The notes: a model not told the origin generated them from the sequence alone. 64,000 bases of DNA from Spiroplasma sp. SV19 (GCF_030060925.1 NZ_CP045455.1:1302001-1366000); one strand, 5' to 3'. Positions 1 to 13,321 are shown, counted from the first letter of the stretch. Numbers and translations: made by a program.

Positions 1-1
1 A

Positions 2-1051
2 CAAAAAGATATTCAAGCATCAAAAGACATTTTGGAAAAACAAGTAACAATGTTACAAACACAACTTACAGAGCAAAAACGAGAATTATCAACTTTAATT
101 ACTGAATTTCAGCGTACTGCTACTAGTAGTGATAATGAGTTTAACCGTAATATTACCGCTTTAAATGAGGGTTTAAATAGTTTTAAAAGTAATTTATCAA
201 AGCAAGACAGTGATTTAAAAAATAACTTAGAGCATCAGGGACAATTTATTTCAAAATCATTTAGTGATGTTTTATCAAATTTAACTGTTTTAAAAGAATC
301 AACTGGAACCTTAAAAGAAGTGCAAGATAAAGTTAAGTCACTAAATGATATTTTTTTAAATAATAAAAAACGTGGTAATCTTGGCGAATATTTATTAGAA
401 AAAGTATTGAGTGATATGTATGGTGAAAGTCACCAAGGATGAGAACGCCAGTATCGTTTGCCAACAGGCACAATGGTTGATGCATTAGTTAAAACTGGTG
501 GGGCAAAGGAAAACATTGCGATTGATGCAAAGTTTCCGTTAACAAATTATAATAAATATTTAGAAGCCAGTGAAAAAACAATTAAAGATAAATTTTTAAC
601 TTTATTTAAACAAGACTTAAAAGAACGTATTAATGAAGTTGCAAAATATATTACCTTAGAAAATGAAATTTCAAGTGCTATTATGTTTGTCCCTTCAGAA
701 GATTTATTTGCTTTTATTTATGGACAATTCCCCGAAGAAGTTATTACCTTTGCTTTTCAAAAAAAAGTATGAATTACTTCACCAACAACTTTATCTGCTA
801 TTTTATTTGTGTTAGAAAAACATATGCGAGAAGTTGCTTTTAATAAAAACTTAGAAATTATTAAAAAAAATTTATTACAAATAAAAAGTGAATTTGATCG
901 TTGAGTTGAACGATGAGAAGAATTTACCAAAAACTTTACGAAATTAAATAGTAATGTTAAGGACTTAAATACTACTCACGATAAAATTCACAATAAATAT
1001 GAGAAAATTTTAAATGATCAACAATTAGAACAGTCTCTTGATGAGACTTAA
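2..1051 (+). CDS. rmuC: DNA recombination protein RmuC, 5' end cut by the window
   Basis: The frame is open from the left edge to TAA at 1049-1051 when UGA is Trp, giving 349 residues without a start. The N-terminal part is heptad-like coiled coil. The core holds the RmuC signatures GNLGEYLLEKVL (about residues 122-133) and DAKFPLTNYNKYL (about 178-190), followed by a second helical tail. RmuC proteins are nuclease-fold proteins that limit recombination at inverted repeats; the fold is family knowledge, not visible here. The TTG at 32 is internal, not the start. The racemase gene begins 24 nt downstream, so the two may be co-transcribed. Confidence 0.9.
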
Positions 1052-1074
1052 AATATAAAGAGAAAGAAGAAACT

Positions 1075-2136
1075 ATGTATCCAAAACTAATATGAAATTT
1101 AGCCCGGATTAAAACAAATTGTCAAATAATGGTGCAAGAATGTGCCACCAGAAATTTGGACCTTGTTGGTGTTGTTAAATTAGGAGCGGGCCAAGAAAAA
1201 ATTGTATCAACATTAATAGCAAGTGGAATTACAACAATTGCTGATTTACGAATTTTAAATTTGCAACAATTTGCGCATTTGCCAGGTAAAAAAATGTTGC
1301 TCCGATTACCAATGTTAAGTGAAGTTCCAACAGTGGTGCAATATGCTGATTGTGCTTTGATTTCTGAACTTGCAACAATTAAAGCCTTGAATCAGGCAGC
1401 ACAAATTATTAATAAGAAATTTGAAATAATTTTGATGATTGAAACTGGTGATATTCGCGAAGGGTTATGAGATGAAACATTAATTTTTCAAACCGTGGCA
1501 GATGTTTTATCCTTATCACATCTTAAAATAATGGGTTTAGGAACTAATTTTGCTTGCTTTGGAGCAACAGTTCCCACTGTGGCAAAACTAAACCAATTAG
1601 CACTTTTAAAACGACAATTAGAACAACATTTTAATATAACATTACCAATTATTAGTTGTGGTAACTCAAGTCATATTACAATTTGAGATAGTCCACAATT
1701 AGATCCAGCAATTAATCAAATTCGAAGTGGGACTGCTTTATTAATGGGTTTAGGTTTAAATGATGAACCAATTCCTTTTTTGATGCAAGATAATCTTTGA
1801 TTAGAAGCAGAAATCATTGAGTTGCAAACAAAACCAAGTGCATCAATTGGCGAACGGGGATTAGATGCTTTTGGGCGGATAAAAGAATTTGATGATATTG
1901 GGAACCGAATGAAGGCAATAATTGCGGTAGGACGCCAAGATTGTCCTTATGAAGAATTAACGCCGTTTGAAAAAGGAATTACGATTTTAGGGCAATCAAG
2001 TGATCATACTATTTTAGATGTTACAGATTATCCCGGAAAATTAGCGGTTGGAAGTATTGTTAAATTTAAAACAACATATTTAGCGAACTTAATGTTAGGA
2101 ACGAGTTGTTATGTTAAAAAAGAATTTTTAGACTAA
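1075..2136 (+). CDS. PLP-dependent alanine/ornithine-type racemase
   Basis: A 353-residue protein starting MYPKLIWNL. It resembles the alanine racemase N-terminal TIM-barrel family of the YhfX/ornithine racemase (Orr) type: the PLP lysine is expected in GVVKLGAG (about residue 35), and GLGTNFACFG and the later IRSGTALLMG segment are typical phosphate-binding and C-terminal motifs. The length fits single-domain Orr-like racemases rather than Alr, which has a second domain. In a wall-less cell a cell-wall D-Ala role is unlikely; amino-acid racemisation for another purpose is an inference. An AAGAAGAAACT stretch just upstream supplies a weak ribosome site. Confidence 0.8.
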
Positions 2137-2175
2137 GCAGCATTTAGTTTGTTTTTTTTAAAATAACATTTACAA

Positions 2176-2181
2176 TATAAT
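2176..2181 (+). promoter_or_regulatory. -10 element of the aldo/keto reductase promoter
   Basis: A perfect TATAAT lies 36 nt upstream of the ATG, after a T-rich run at 2148-2159. No good -35 is spaced at 16-18 nt. The downstream AGGAAAGG tracts provide ribosome binding. Confidence 0.5.
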
Positions 2182-2217
2182 TAAAGGAAAGGCCCAGGAA
2201 AAGAGGAAAAGAAACAA

Positions 2218-3039
2218 ATGAAATTAATTGATACAAAATTAAAACTTTTAAATGGGGTTGAAATACCTTTAATTGGATTAGGAACTTATAAGATAACTGA
2301 TGAAAATGAAGTTTATCAAACTGTTTTAACAGCACTACAAAATGGTTATCGTCATATTGATACAGCCCAGTATTATGGCAATGAAACATTTATTGGAAAA
2401 GCAGTTAAGGATAGCGGGATTCCCCGAACTGAAATTTTTATTACAAGTAAAATTTGAAATGCTAATCATAAATATGATGCTGCTTTACAAGAAATTGATA
2501 ATATTTTAAAAAGATTAGATACTGATTACTTAGATTTATGTTTAGTCCATTGGCCAACTGTTGATCGTAACGAGTGTTTTCAGGCATTAGAAACTGCTTA
2601 TAAAGCAAAAAAAGTTCGTGCAATTGGTGTTAGTAATTTTGAAGTTAGTCATTTAGAAGAATTAATGGCAACACATGAAGTTAAACCAATGGTTAACCAA
2701 GTTGAATTACATCCGGGTTTAAATAATACTGCTGTTGTTGAATTCTGTCAACAAAATGGGATTATTGTTGAATCATGAGCAACATTAATGCGCGGACAAT
2801 GTGCAACAAATCCAATCATCTTAAAAATTGCAACAAAACATCAAAAAAGTCCCGCGCAAATTTGTTTAAAATGAGCAGTGCAACAAAATATTGTTGTTAT
2901 TCCTAAATCAACGCATAAAGACCGTCTGATTGCTAATACTGAGTTAGATGATTTTATGTTAGATGAAGAAGATATGACAACTTTGTTTGCTCTTCCACAA
3001 GAAAGATTAGGACCTGATCCAAACCATGTTGATTTTTAA
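2218..3039 (+). CDS. Aldo/keto reductase (2,5-diketo-D-gluconate reductase type)
   Basis: A 273-residue NAD(P)H-dependent carbonyl reductase. The AKR tetrad is visible: Asp in GYRHIDTAQYYGNE (about residues 42-55, with Tyr at the catalytic position), Lys in FITSKIW (about 76-82) and His in LVHWP (about 106-110). IPKSTHKDRL near residue 233 is the C-terminal cofactor-binding signature. It is full length for the single-domain AKR family. The physiological substrate cannot be told; detoxification of aldehydes such as methylglyoxal is common for these enzymes. It stands alone between a T-rich promoter and a hairpin terminator that begins inside its stop codon. Confidence 0.9.
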
Positions 3040-3060
3040 AATTATTTATTGAATAATTTT
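3038..3060 (+). terminator. Hairpin at the end of the aldo/keto reductase gene
   Basis: A perfect 9-bp stem (AAAATTATT/AATAATTTT) with a 5-nt loop starts in the stop codon. A run of 19 T follows after seven bases. Confidence 0.6.
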
Positions 3061-3067
3061 AAAAATC

Positions 3068-3094
3068 TTTTTTTTTTTTTTTTTTTGTTATAAT
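3068..3094 (+). promoter_or_regulatory. T19 tract joined to an extended -10 (TGTTATAAT)
   Basis: Nineteen consecutive T (3068-3086) are followed by G and TATAAT at 3089-3094, in the position where a -35 and spacer would be. It lies 32 nt before the lipoprotein ATG. The tract may be a terminator U-run, a promoter element, or both. Variation in its length would change promoter spacing. Confidence 0.5.
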
Positions 3095-3126
3095 TTATAG
3101 TATAACTTAACAAAAGGAATGATACA

Positions 3127-3999
3127 ATGAAAAAAATAATAAGTTTATTAGGGACAATTACTATTATTATGGGGCCTACAATGGCAATAATTAGTTGTCA
3201 CCAAGAAGTGTGACATTATGTTCCATATCGAAACACTGATATGGAAGCAGATGTTAGTCATTTTTTATCGCAATTTACTTTGCAGGCATTTAATGATGAA
3301 GGTGATTATTGAGTAAAACATGGTAATGATGATTCAATTTTTACAACTTTTAATAAAAATAAAGAAGCACATACATTAGCACCAATTATTAATTATGATT
3401 TTAATAATTCTGGAACAGTTGCAGCTTTTGAATTACCAAAACAAAATATTTTATTTAAGACATATCTTGCTGTAGTACCATCAAAATTACCACCGCCAGA
3501 ACAATTGTATCGTGATTTTCAATTATTTCCTTTAATTAGAGATACTACTGCGTATAGTTATACTAAGAGTGAAACAACAATGTCCGAAATTACAATTGAT
3601 GGGAAGCATTTAGCAACTAAAATTTATTATTTAACAATTAATTTAAATAGTAATGTTTTTTGGAATTATGAAATTAATAAAGATTTATCAAGTTATTTAA
3701 TTAATTATATTCAAACTCATCCAAGCTTTATTTTTACACAAAATATGAGTAACGAAGCAATTATCACAAAGTGGTTAACAGATGTTTATACTGATTCTAA
3801 TAATTTTAAGATTAGTAATATTAAAATAATTAAAAATATTCCTGATTTAGTTACTTATTTAACAGATAAAATTAATTTTCAATTTAATAACTTAGATACA
3901 AAACAAATTGGTAACGAAGGTGAATTTGATTTTAATGTTAGTGATCAAAAAAACAATTATCCTTGACAATTGCAGAAGTTAAAATATCAAATTCGGTAA
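3127..3999 (+). CDS. Spiroplasma lipoprotein, function unknown
   Basis: A 290-residue protein with a basic start (MKK), a hydrophobic signal of about 20 residues and the lipobox AIISC, so Cys24 should be lipidated and the rest exposed on the membrane surface. The body is rich in Asn, Thr and Tyr with no recognised domain. UGA codons encode several Trp, including the one just before the C-terminus. It stands alone behind the T19/extended -10 element, which makes variable expression possible but unproven. Confidence 0.8.
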
Positions 4000-4061
4000 G
4001 AATAATTGTTGTGTTTTTTGGAAGGTGCAATAAGGTAAAAAATATTAGACGTAAGAGAACC

Positions 4062-5084
4062 TTATTTTCTTTTATAATTTAATCCAATAGCATTTTTAAT
4101 TTTTACTAATTTTTTATTAGCTAAATAACGTGCTTTTTCAGCACCGGCGTCAATTAATTGATCAATAGTGTCATCTTTAATTAACTGGTGATATCTTGCT
4201 TGCATTGGTTCTAAGACCGCAATAATGGCTGTTGCCACGTGCTCTTTTAACTGCCCATAATCATAGTGGTTTAACTCTTTAACAGCAGTTTCAATTGGAA
4301 TGTTTTTTAAAACAGCATAAATTGTTAACAGATTACTTACCCCCGGTTTATGTTCAGGATCATAACTAATTTTTCCCTCAGAATCAGTTATTGCTGAACG
4401 AATTTTTTTTCGAATAACATCTGGTGTGTCTAGTAACCCAATAAAAGATTTGGGGTCATTTGAAGACTTACTCATTTTTTTCGTTGGGTTTTGTAAATCC
4501 ATAATTTTTCCGCCAACAGGGGGAATAAAATCATTGGGGATTTTAAAAAGGTCTTGTTGATAACGATTATTCATCCGTTCGGCAATATTGCGGGTTAATT
4601 CAATATGTTGTTTTTGGTCTTTTCCAACCGGAACTAAATCAGCATCATATAATAAAATATCAGCAGCCATTAAGGTTGGATAAGTTAACAGACCAGTTGG
4701 AATGAATTCAGTGCCATTTTCTGCTTTCATTTTAATTGATTTATCTTTAAATTGGGTCATTCGTGATAATTCCCCGACAGTAGTATTACACAATAAAATA
4801 TGCCCTAATTGGGTTAATTCTAAGACATCTGATTGAACATAAATAATTGTCTTTTTCGGATCTAAGCCACAAGCATAATATAATGCAATCATATTTTTAA
4901 TGTTGCTGCTTAATTCTTCTTTTCCAATAGGAATTGTAATTGCATGTAAGTTGGCAACAAAAATAATTAAGTTATTATCTTTTTGTAATTCAATAAAATT
5001 TCTAATTGCACCAATATAATTTCCTAGCGTTAATTGGCCAGTTGCAGTAATTCCTGAAACAATTGTTGGTTTTTTTTCTTCCAT
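4062..5084 (-). CDS. trpS: Tryptophan--tRNA ligase
   Basis: A class I aminoacyl-tRNA synthetase of 340 residues, usual length for bacterial TrpRS. It shows the HIGH-type motif as TLGNYIGA near the N-terminus, the TrpRS-typical GELSRMTQFKDK, and KKMSKSSND as the KMSKS loop. It charges tRNA-Trp, in this lineage including the tRNA that reads UGA. The ATG at 5084 is preferred because AGGGTGG lies 8 nt before it; an in-frame GTG at 5096 would overlap that Shine-Dalgarno sequence. The gene is divergent from eno. Confidence 0.93.
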   Translation of the reverse strand: MEEKKPTIVSGITATGQLTLGNYIGAIRNFIELQKDNNLIIFVANLHAITIPIGKEELSSNIKNMIALYYACGLDPKKTIIYVQSDVLELTQLGHILLCNTTVGELSRMTQFKDKSIKMKAENGTEFIPTGLLTYPTLMAADILLYDADLVPVGKDQKQHIELTRNIAERMNNRYQQDLFKIPNDFIPPVGGKIMDLQNPTKKMSKSSNDPKSFIGLLDTPDVIRKKIRSAITDSEGKISYDPEHKPGVSNLLTIYAVLKNIPIETAVKELNHYDYGQLKEHVATAIIAVLEPMQARYHQLIKDDTIDQLIDAGAEKARYLANKKLVKIKNAIGLNYKRK

Positions 5085-5127
5085 CTTTTTTTCCACCCTG
5101 TTCTAAATTTAATCGTATATTAGTAAT

Positions 5128-5133
5128 ATCATA
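5128..5133 (-). promoter_or_regulatory. -10 element for trpS (extended, TGC-TATGAT)
   Basis: On the minus strand TGCTATGAT lies about 43 nt before the trpS start. The TG of the extended -10 is in place; no convincing -35 is seen. Confidence 0.4.
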
Positions 5134-5205
5134 GCAAATAATTTTAGCTTTACTATCAAAAACAAAGAAAAATGATGTTTTTTTGTGAATATTTATTAGA
5201 ATTTA

Positions 5206-5234
5206 TTTACTATTCTGAGAACAAATAATATAAT
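5206..5234 (+). promoter_or_regulatory. eno promoter
   Basis: TTTACT at 5206-5211 and TATAAT at 5229-5234 are separated by 17 nt, 33 nt before the eno ATG. An AAGGAG ribosome site follows at about 5250. Confidence 0.65.
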
Positions 5235-5267
5235 AACCTTATAGGCTTAGAAGGAGAGTATAAAATT

Positions 5268-8172
<2,905 letters not shown>

Positions 8173-8190
8173 TATCAAAGTTTCCTTTCG

Positions 8191-9381
8191 TTAAATTATT
8201 GGAATAATTTCAGTTTGGATAGGATCAAAATGCGGGTTTGTGATTAATTCACAACCAGCAGCGGTTAGTAAACGACAAATATATTTGGCAATTGCAGGGG
8301 CACTACTTAATCCCGGTGATTTTGTTCCAGCAACATTAATAAATTTTGGATTATGATGGGCTGGTTTTAGGTAAAAATCTTTGGAAAGGGGTTCAATTGG
8401 ACGTGATCCCGCAAAAGTTTGACATGTTTTTTCCATTTTAAGGTTTGGAATAATTTTAGTTCCAATCTGACCAATTTTTTCATACATGGCTGGAGTTACT
8501 AGGCGTGTTTCTGCTTTTGGAATATTATCTTCAGCAGTTGGTCCAACTAAAAGGTGGCCATCTAGCATTGGTGCCACAATGACTCCTTTTCCATGAATTG
8601 TTGGAACCATAAAAATAATGCTTTTTACTAAGTTACCTTCGCTTTTTTCTAAAACACGATATTCTCCTCGTTTAGTAACTAATTCATAATCGGGATAACC
8701 CGCTTTTGCTGCAAGGATATCACAGTAGTGCCCAGCAGCATTAATTAAATATTTTGCAAAATAAGTAATTTCTTGGTCTTGATGCAGCGTTGTAATTTCA
8801 AAGTGCTTTTGTTCAGAGTGATATTGAATATTTGTTACGAGATGATCGAGTTTTAATTGTTGATTATTTTTAATACTATTTGAAAAAAGACTTTGTGTTA
8901 AAACCACTGGGTCAACAACATATGAAGAAGTGCATAATAGTGCTCCTTGTACATTGGGACTTAAATTTGGTTCTAACGCATGTACTTCTGCTTGATTAAT
9001 AAGACGCAGATGATTTGGATCAACATTATTTGTAATTCCCCGGTGATATAACATCTCTAAGTGTTTTTGTTCTTCCTTGTTAAAAGCAATGACAAGGGAA
9101 TTAACTTGCTGGTGGGGAATTGTTAGTTCCTTAAAAATTGTTTGATAAAGCTGATGTCCTGCTAAATTTAATTCGGCGGTTAATTTTCCGGGGGTTGGAT
9201 CAAAACCACCATGAATAACGCCAGAATTACCAGCAGAAGTTTCCATTGCTACTTTTTTATTTTTTTCAATTGTAATAGTTGCTAATTGATAACGACTTAA
9301 CTCACGACTAATTGCTGCGCCAATAACACCACCACCAATAATACAAACATCATAAGTAGGATTCTTTTCCATGTTTTTCAC
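8191..9381 (-). CDS. glpO: Glycerol-3-phosphate oxidase
   Basis: A 396-residue FAD-dependent oxidase producing dihydroxyacetone phosphate and H2O2. The dinucleotide fold GGGVIGAAISREL lies at about residues 16-28 with the typical AGNSGVIHGGFD downstream and AGSRPIEPLS plus GTKSPGLSSAPA near the C-terminus. The short type without a long C-terminal cap is the mollicute oxidase form rather than GlpD. Start choice is open: GTG at 9381 has AGAAAGGAT 5 nt upstream, while ATG at 9372 is 14 nt away; GTG is chosen. It lies between glpF and glpK. Confidence 0.9.
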   Translation of the reverse strand: MKNMEKNPTYDVCIIGGGVIGAAISRELSRYQLATITIEKNKKVAMETSAGNSGVIHGGFDPTPGKLTAELNLAGHQLYQTIFKELTIPHQQVNSLVIAFNKEEQKHLEMLYHRGITNNVDPNHLRLINQAEVHALEPNLSPNVQGALLCTSSYVVDPVVLTQSLFSNSIKNNQQLKLDHLVTNIQYHSEQKHFEITTLHQDQEITYFAKYLINAAGHYCDILAAKAGYPDYELVTKRGEYRVLEKSEGNLVKSIIFMVPTIHGKGVIVAPMLDGHLLVGPTAEDNIPKAETRLVTPAMYEKIGQIGTKIIPNLKMEKTCQTFAGSRPIEPLSKDFYLKPAHHNPKFINVAGTKSPGLSSAPAIAKYICRLLTAAGCELITNPHFDPIQTEIIPII

Positions 9382-9403
9382 AATATCCTTTCTACTAAAC
9401 TAA

Positions 9404-10153
9404 TTAAAATAGTAAGAAAATCCCTCCCGTAGCAAGACCAGCACATGTTGGTGCTACAACTGGAATTCAACTATAACTTCAATCTGATTGTCTTTTATTT
9501 TTTAATGGTAAAACAAAATGAACAATTCGTGGAATTAAATCACGAACAGGGTTAATTGCATAACCAGTTGTCCCACCTAATGATATTCCAATTCCAAAAA
9601 CAGTTAAACCAACAAAGAGTGGTCCTCATGCTCCTAAACTAAATGTTCCATATTTACCAATTGCTAAAATTGTTGCAATTAGGACAAATGTTCCAATAAA
9701 TTCGGCAAAGAAGTTAAAGAAGGCTGGACGATAAGTTGGTTCTGTGGCATGCATTGCTAGAATAAATTCAGGATTATCACTTACAGTATCTTTAATATGT
9801 TTTCAATAAAAGATATTAACAATAATTTGGCCAATTAAAGCACCAACAACTTGTCCCAATAGTAATGCTGGTAATAAGAATCAACCATTGTTAATAAATC
9901 AAGTTTGTTGAACAACCATTGCAAAAGTGACTGCGGGATTTAAATGAGCAACGCCTTTTAAAGCACTACTAACCATTGCCCCAACAAGTACCGCAAAACC
10001 TCATCCGGCGGTTATTGCAAAAAAACCTTGTCCATTTCCTTTTGTATTTTTTAGTAGAATATTAGCAACGACACCATTTCCTAAAATAATTAAAAGCATT
10101 GTTCCAAATAGTTCTAAACCAAAATGTTGAAAAAATAATTCGGTATTTGTCAT
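9404..10153 (-). CDS. glpF: Glycerol facilitator (aquaglyceroporin)
   Basis: A 249-residue MIP-family channel for glycerol uptake. The two half-helix pore motifs are present: HLNPAVTFA (NPA) and a second box written NPVRDLIPR, where Val replaces the usual Ala of NPARD. Six membrane helices are expected and hydrophobic stretches fit. UGA codes Trp several times, so it has no long frame in the standard code. First gene of the glpF-glpO-glpK operon, with AGAAAGGAA before its ATG. Confidence 0.93.
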
Positions 10154-10269
10154 TTTTATTTTCCTTTCTGATTTGGAAAGTTTGATGTTTCCATAAGATT
10201 TTATTATATTTTAAACTGATAATAAATTCCTCCTTTCAAAATAATTTAAATAAAAGAATTATGAATAAA

Positions 10270-10289
10270 TTGCTAAAAATTATTAGCAA
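10270..10289 (-). terminator. Hairpin after the 100-residue hypothetical gene
   Basis: TTGCTAA and TTAGCAA form a 7-bp stem with a 6-nt loop directly after the minus-strand stop codon. The following bases are T-rich but not a clean T-run. Confidence 0.45.
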
Positions 10290-10290
10290 C

Positions 10291-10593
10291 TTACTGAAAA
10301 GTAATTAATTTTTGGTAATATTTGGTAAAACAGGATTTAATTTCCATAATTATTAAAGAAGCTCTTTTTTTTCATAAATCGTAATTTTCTAAATTATATA
10401 GAATCGTTGCCAAAATGTGGACTACATCAAGTTTAACATAAGTTTTATTTTTATTAGTATCTTTTGCAATCGCAAGGCGATAGCCTTCTCGGGTGAAGGA
10501 AAAATATGCTGCAAATTTTAACTGACTTAATTTTAAATGCATCCGAATGTTTTCTAAGCAATTAATAATTCCATGATAAATTTCAATTTTCAT
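10291..10593 (-). CDS. Hypothetical protein, 100 residues
   Basis: Starts MKIEIYHGIIN and reads through one UGA (Trp74) to TAA at 10291-10293, so the standard-code frame of 73 residues is too short. TAGGAGAA lies 9 nt before the ATG. It looks soluble and largely helical, with a basic C-terminus; the N-terminal part (LKLSQLKFAAYFSFTREGYR) is faintly reminiscent of a small helix-turn-helix protein, but I do not recognise a family. It is divergent from hpt and lies behind an A/T homopolymer. Confidence 0.6.
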
Positions 10594-10640
10594 TCTAAAA
10601 TTCTCCTATTAACTTTGTTCCTACCCTTATTTTAACCAAG

Positions 10641-10658
10641 TTTTTTTTTTTTTTTTTT
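10641..10658. repeat. Homopolymer of 18 T
   Basis: An uninterrupted T18 (A18 on the minus strand) in the divergent region between the 100-residue gene and hpt. Such tracts are prone to length change and can alter promoter spacing; here no terminator hairpin explains it. Confidence 0.6.
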
Positions 10659-10694
10659 GTAAAAAATTTTAGAAAATGTAAAAAAATTTTAGAA
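10659..10694. repeat. Tandem near-identical 16-17 nt direct repeats
   Basis: Two copies of GTAAAAAATTTTAGAA, at 10659-10674 and 10678-10694 (the second with one extra A), follow the T18 tract upstream of hpt. Each contains the self-complementary AAAATTTT. Either bent DNA or a paired protein-binding site is possible. Confidence 0.4.
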
Positions 10695-10740
10695 GGAAAT
10701 AACTACTTTTAAAACTAAGACCTTTTAATTAAGGCTTGAT

Positions 10741-10746
10741 TATAAT
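10741..10746 (+). promoter_or_regulatory. -10 element of the hpt promoter
   Basis: TATAAT at 10741-10746, 35 nt before the ATG, with TTGA just upstream but no good -35. GTGAGGT gives the ribosome site. Confidence 0.5.
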
Positions 10747-10781
10747 ATAATTAAATTATTAATATTAAGTGAGGTAAAAAA

Positions 10782-11369
10782 ATGAAATTACATCCACTCG
10801 TCAAGGAAGTTTTAATTACTGCAGAGGAAATTGAGCAAAAATGCTTAGAATTGGGACAACAAATTAGTAGCTATTATCTTAATGAATATCCGGTCCAAGA
10901 TAATACCGTTTTATGTTTAGGATTACTAAAAGGTTGTATTCCTTTTATGGCAAAGTTCATTCCTCATTTAGTTGGTGTTGAATGTGAAACTGAATACATG
11001 GTTGTTTCATCATATTTTGGGGGGATAAAAAGTAACGGTGTTCCCCAAATTTTATTGGATCTGCCAATTCCAGTCACAAATCGGGATATTTTGTTAGTAG
11101 AAGATATTATTGATAGTGGGAAAACAGTTAAAATGATTAAAGAATATTTATATTTAAAAGGAGCTCGTAGTGTTAAAGTTGTTACATTATTAGATAAAAA
11201 AGCGGGGCGAGAAGTGGATTTAGTCGCTGATTGATATGGTTTTGATGTTCCCCATGCTTTTCTAATTGGTTTTGGCTTAGATTATGAAGAACGTTTACGA
11301 AACTTACCATACATTGCGATTGCTGATACGGAAAAATTAAAAACATGACAATGAGGAAAAAATAGTTAA
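10782..11369 (+). CDS. hpt: Hypoxanthine phosphoribosyltransferase
   Basis: A 195-residue type I phosphoribosyltransferase salvaging hypoxanthine/guanine with PRPP. The PRPP loop is [12 protein letters not shown] (about residues 105-116), preceded by [15 protein letters not shown] (PPi loop) and followed by [22 protein letters not shown], the usual purine-binding end. The Trp in this segment is UGA, as are others near the C-terminus. Full length. The ECF S-component gene starts 42 nt downstream and could be co-transcribed, suggesting a nucleobase or vitamin link that is not proven. Confidence 0.93.
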
Positions 11370-11411
11370 ATAACAATAATAATAAAAGGGAAGTTATTAT
11401 TGGAGGCATAA

Positions 11412-12062
11412 ATGAAAAAAATTACAACAAGAATGATTACAATTAATAGCATTATTATTGCCATTTTTTTATTGTTTGCATTAGTTCCCCAATTAGGATA
11501 CATTGCGGTGGGTCCAGTTAATTTAACTTTAATGCATATTTTATTTTTAATTGGAATGTATGCCTTATATGTTACTATGAATCTAAATTTAATTTGGGCG
11601 GGTTTAATTTATGGTCTTGTTTTTGGTTTGTCTTCGTTAGTTCAAACCCTTATTTCACCGGGAATAACCAGTTTTATTTTTATTAATCCACTATTTTCAG
11701 TTGTTCCTCGTGTTTTAATGGGCCTTTGTGTTGGTCTTTTAGCTTATTTTTTAACAAAGACTTCAGATAAAATTGAAGCAAAAATTTATACTAATCAATT
11801 AACTACCTTAACATGATATCAACGCCATTATTTAAAAATTTATAATGTTATTATTGCTTTTACAACAGCAACTTTAAATACTATTTTTGTTTTAGTTTTT
11901 ATGTATTTTATTGGTCCGTTAATTTATACTAATCCTGATCAACAAGTTATTTTTCGCGCTTTTACGTGGCTTATTTTAGCAACAAATTATTTGCCTGAGA
12001 TGGCATTAGCTGTTGCAATTTTTCCTCCGATTGCATATGCTTTACGAAAAATTTACTTATAA
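11412..12062 (+). CDS. ECF transporter S component-like membrane protein
   Basis: A 216-residue protein with five or six hydrophobic segments. The start MKKITTRMITINSIIIAIFLLF and the segment VGPVNLTLMHILFLIG resemble ECF S components, whose first helices carry a similar pattern before the ligand site. It would give specificity to an energy-coupling-factor importer whose EcfA/T parts are elsewhere. The ligand cannot be read from the sequence; proximity to hpt is only a hint. GGAGG lies 7 nt before the ATG. Confidence 0.65.
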
Positions 12063-12205
12063 TTTTTGAATGAAAAACAATTAATTTGATTTTACTTTAT
12101 CACAGTTAATAATACTAAAAAGTTATTGAGAGTGTTATTAAGGTAAATTCGTTATTTTTGAAAAATAATCGATATTGCATTCTCACTCAGAACATTATAA
12201 AATTA

Positions 12206-12586
12206 ATGACAAGAAGAAGGAAGCGAGAAATAGTGAAACAACCACCAGGACTTATTTTTGCAAAAGTAATTTTATTTCTTTTGTTATCACCACTGTTATA
12301 TATTTGATATTTTTTGGTATGACCATTAGGATATTTTTTAGCTCGGTTTCGTACAACAGATGAGCTTTCTAACCAATTGGAAAACAATAGTACGGAATGA
12401 GTAAATATCATGGTTGTAATGTTATTATGAATTTTTTGTTCTTTCATTATTGCACTGTTATTTTTAGTTTATACTTTAGTTCAATATTTACGTGTGCATC
12501 AGAATTTAAATAATGCTTTACGAAGTTTATTTGGGTTAGCATGAATCATTTTCTTTTTTCAAAAAGTTTTGAAAATTAAGGCATAA
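12206..12586 (+). CDS. Small membrane protein, unknown function
   Basis: A 126-residue frame visible only with UGA as Trp. It has a basic N-terminus (MTRRRKREI) and two long hydrophobic stretches at about 20-45 and 70-98, then a third weaker one at the C-terminus. Other frames here are shadows. An alternative start is the GTG at 12233, which has AAGGAAG at a usable distance; the ATG at 12206 lacks a clear ribosome site. No family is recognised. The SGNH hydrolase gene follows after 48 nt. Confidence 0.6.
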
Positions 12587-12634
12587 TAATTATAAGTAAG
12601 ATAAAATAAGAATATAGAGGAGAGAGTGATTTTA

Positions 12635-13321
12635 ATGAAGAAAAAAATTGCAATTTTAGGAGATTCATTAACATTTGGTTATTTACCAATGGGGATTGGT
12701 AAAATGCAAGAAACGGATAATTGACCGGCAAAATTAGCCAATTTATTAACACAACATTATCAAACAGAAGATATTGAAATTGAAACAGATGCACAACCAG
12801 GGCGAACAATTATTAAACCATTAATTGATTTTGGGTTTCCACAAGATAACGGGATGGATAATTTATTAGCGTTATATCAAAAAGCAAGTCCGTTTGATTT
12901 ATTTATTGTTTTTTTAGGAACAAATGATTATTTTGGTTATGATGCATATGCAAAATTAAAAGAGATTCCAAACTATCCAATTGAGGAAAAAATTGTTAGT
13001 TCATTAGGACAATTAATTAATCAAATGAAAAATTTTCACCGTGATAATCATGAAGAAATTAATTATCAAGTTTTAGTTGTTTGTCCGCCAAAAGCAGTAA
13101 CAATGCATGATGGTGAATTATTAACTTCATTACCAACAGCTTATCAAAAATATTTTGCTGATTTAAAGATTCCAGTTGTTAATTTGCAACTAACTGCTAA
13201 TCCCCATCCAGAGGATCAAACAACATATGATGGCATTCACTATACACCAGCGGAAACTGCCGCGGTAGCGCAAACGATTTTTGATGTTATTGTTGATGAA
13301 AATTTATTAGCGATAAATTAA
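12635..13321 (+). CDS. SGNH/GDSL hydrolase (esterase)
   Basis: A 228-residue SGNH-fold hydrolase with all blocks visible: GDSLTFGY with nucleophile Ser at residue 11 (block I), the Gly-containing PGRT near residue 53 (II), FLGTND (III, Asn) near residue 95, and DGIHYTP near the C-terminus carrying the catalytic Asp and His (V). No signal peptide, so it acts in the cytosol on a short ester or acetyl group; the substrate is unknown. GAGGAGAGA precedes the ATG. Confidence 0.88.

Noticed and set aside
5085-5105. Possible T-box upstream of trpS (AGGGTGG just before the start)
   Set aside because: Only the first seven bases match the T-box core; ACCGCG is missing, there is no stem I-like structure and no terminator. 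It is better explained as the ribosome binding site.
12175-12447. Overlapping frames on both strands around 12.2-12.4 kb
   Set aside because: The plus-strand frame with membrane helices and UGA Trp fits better; the others are shadows.
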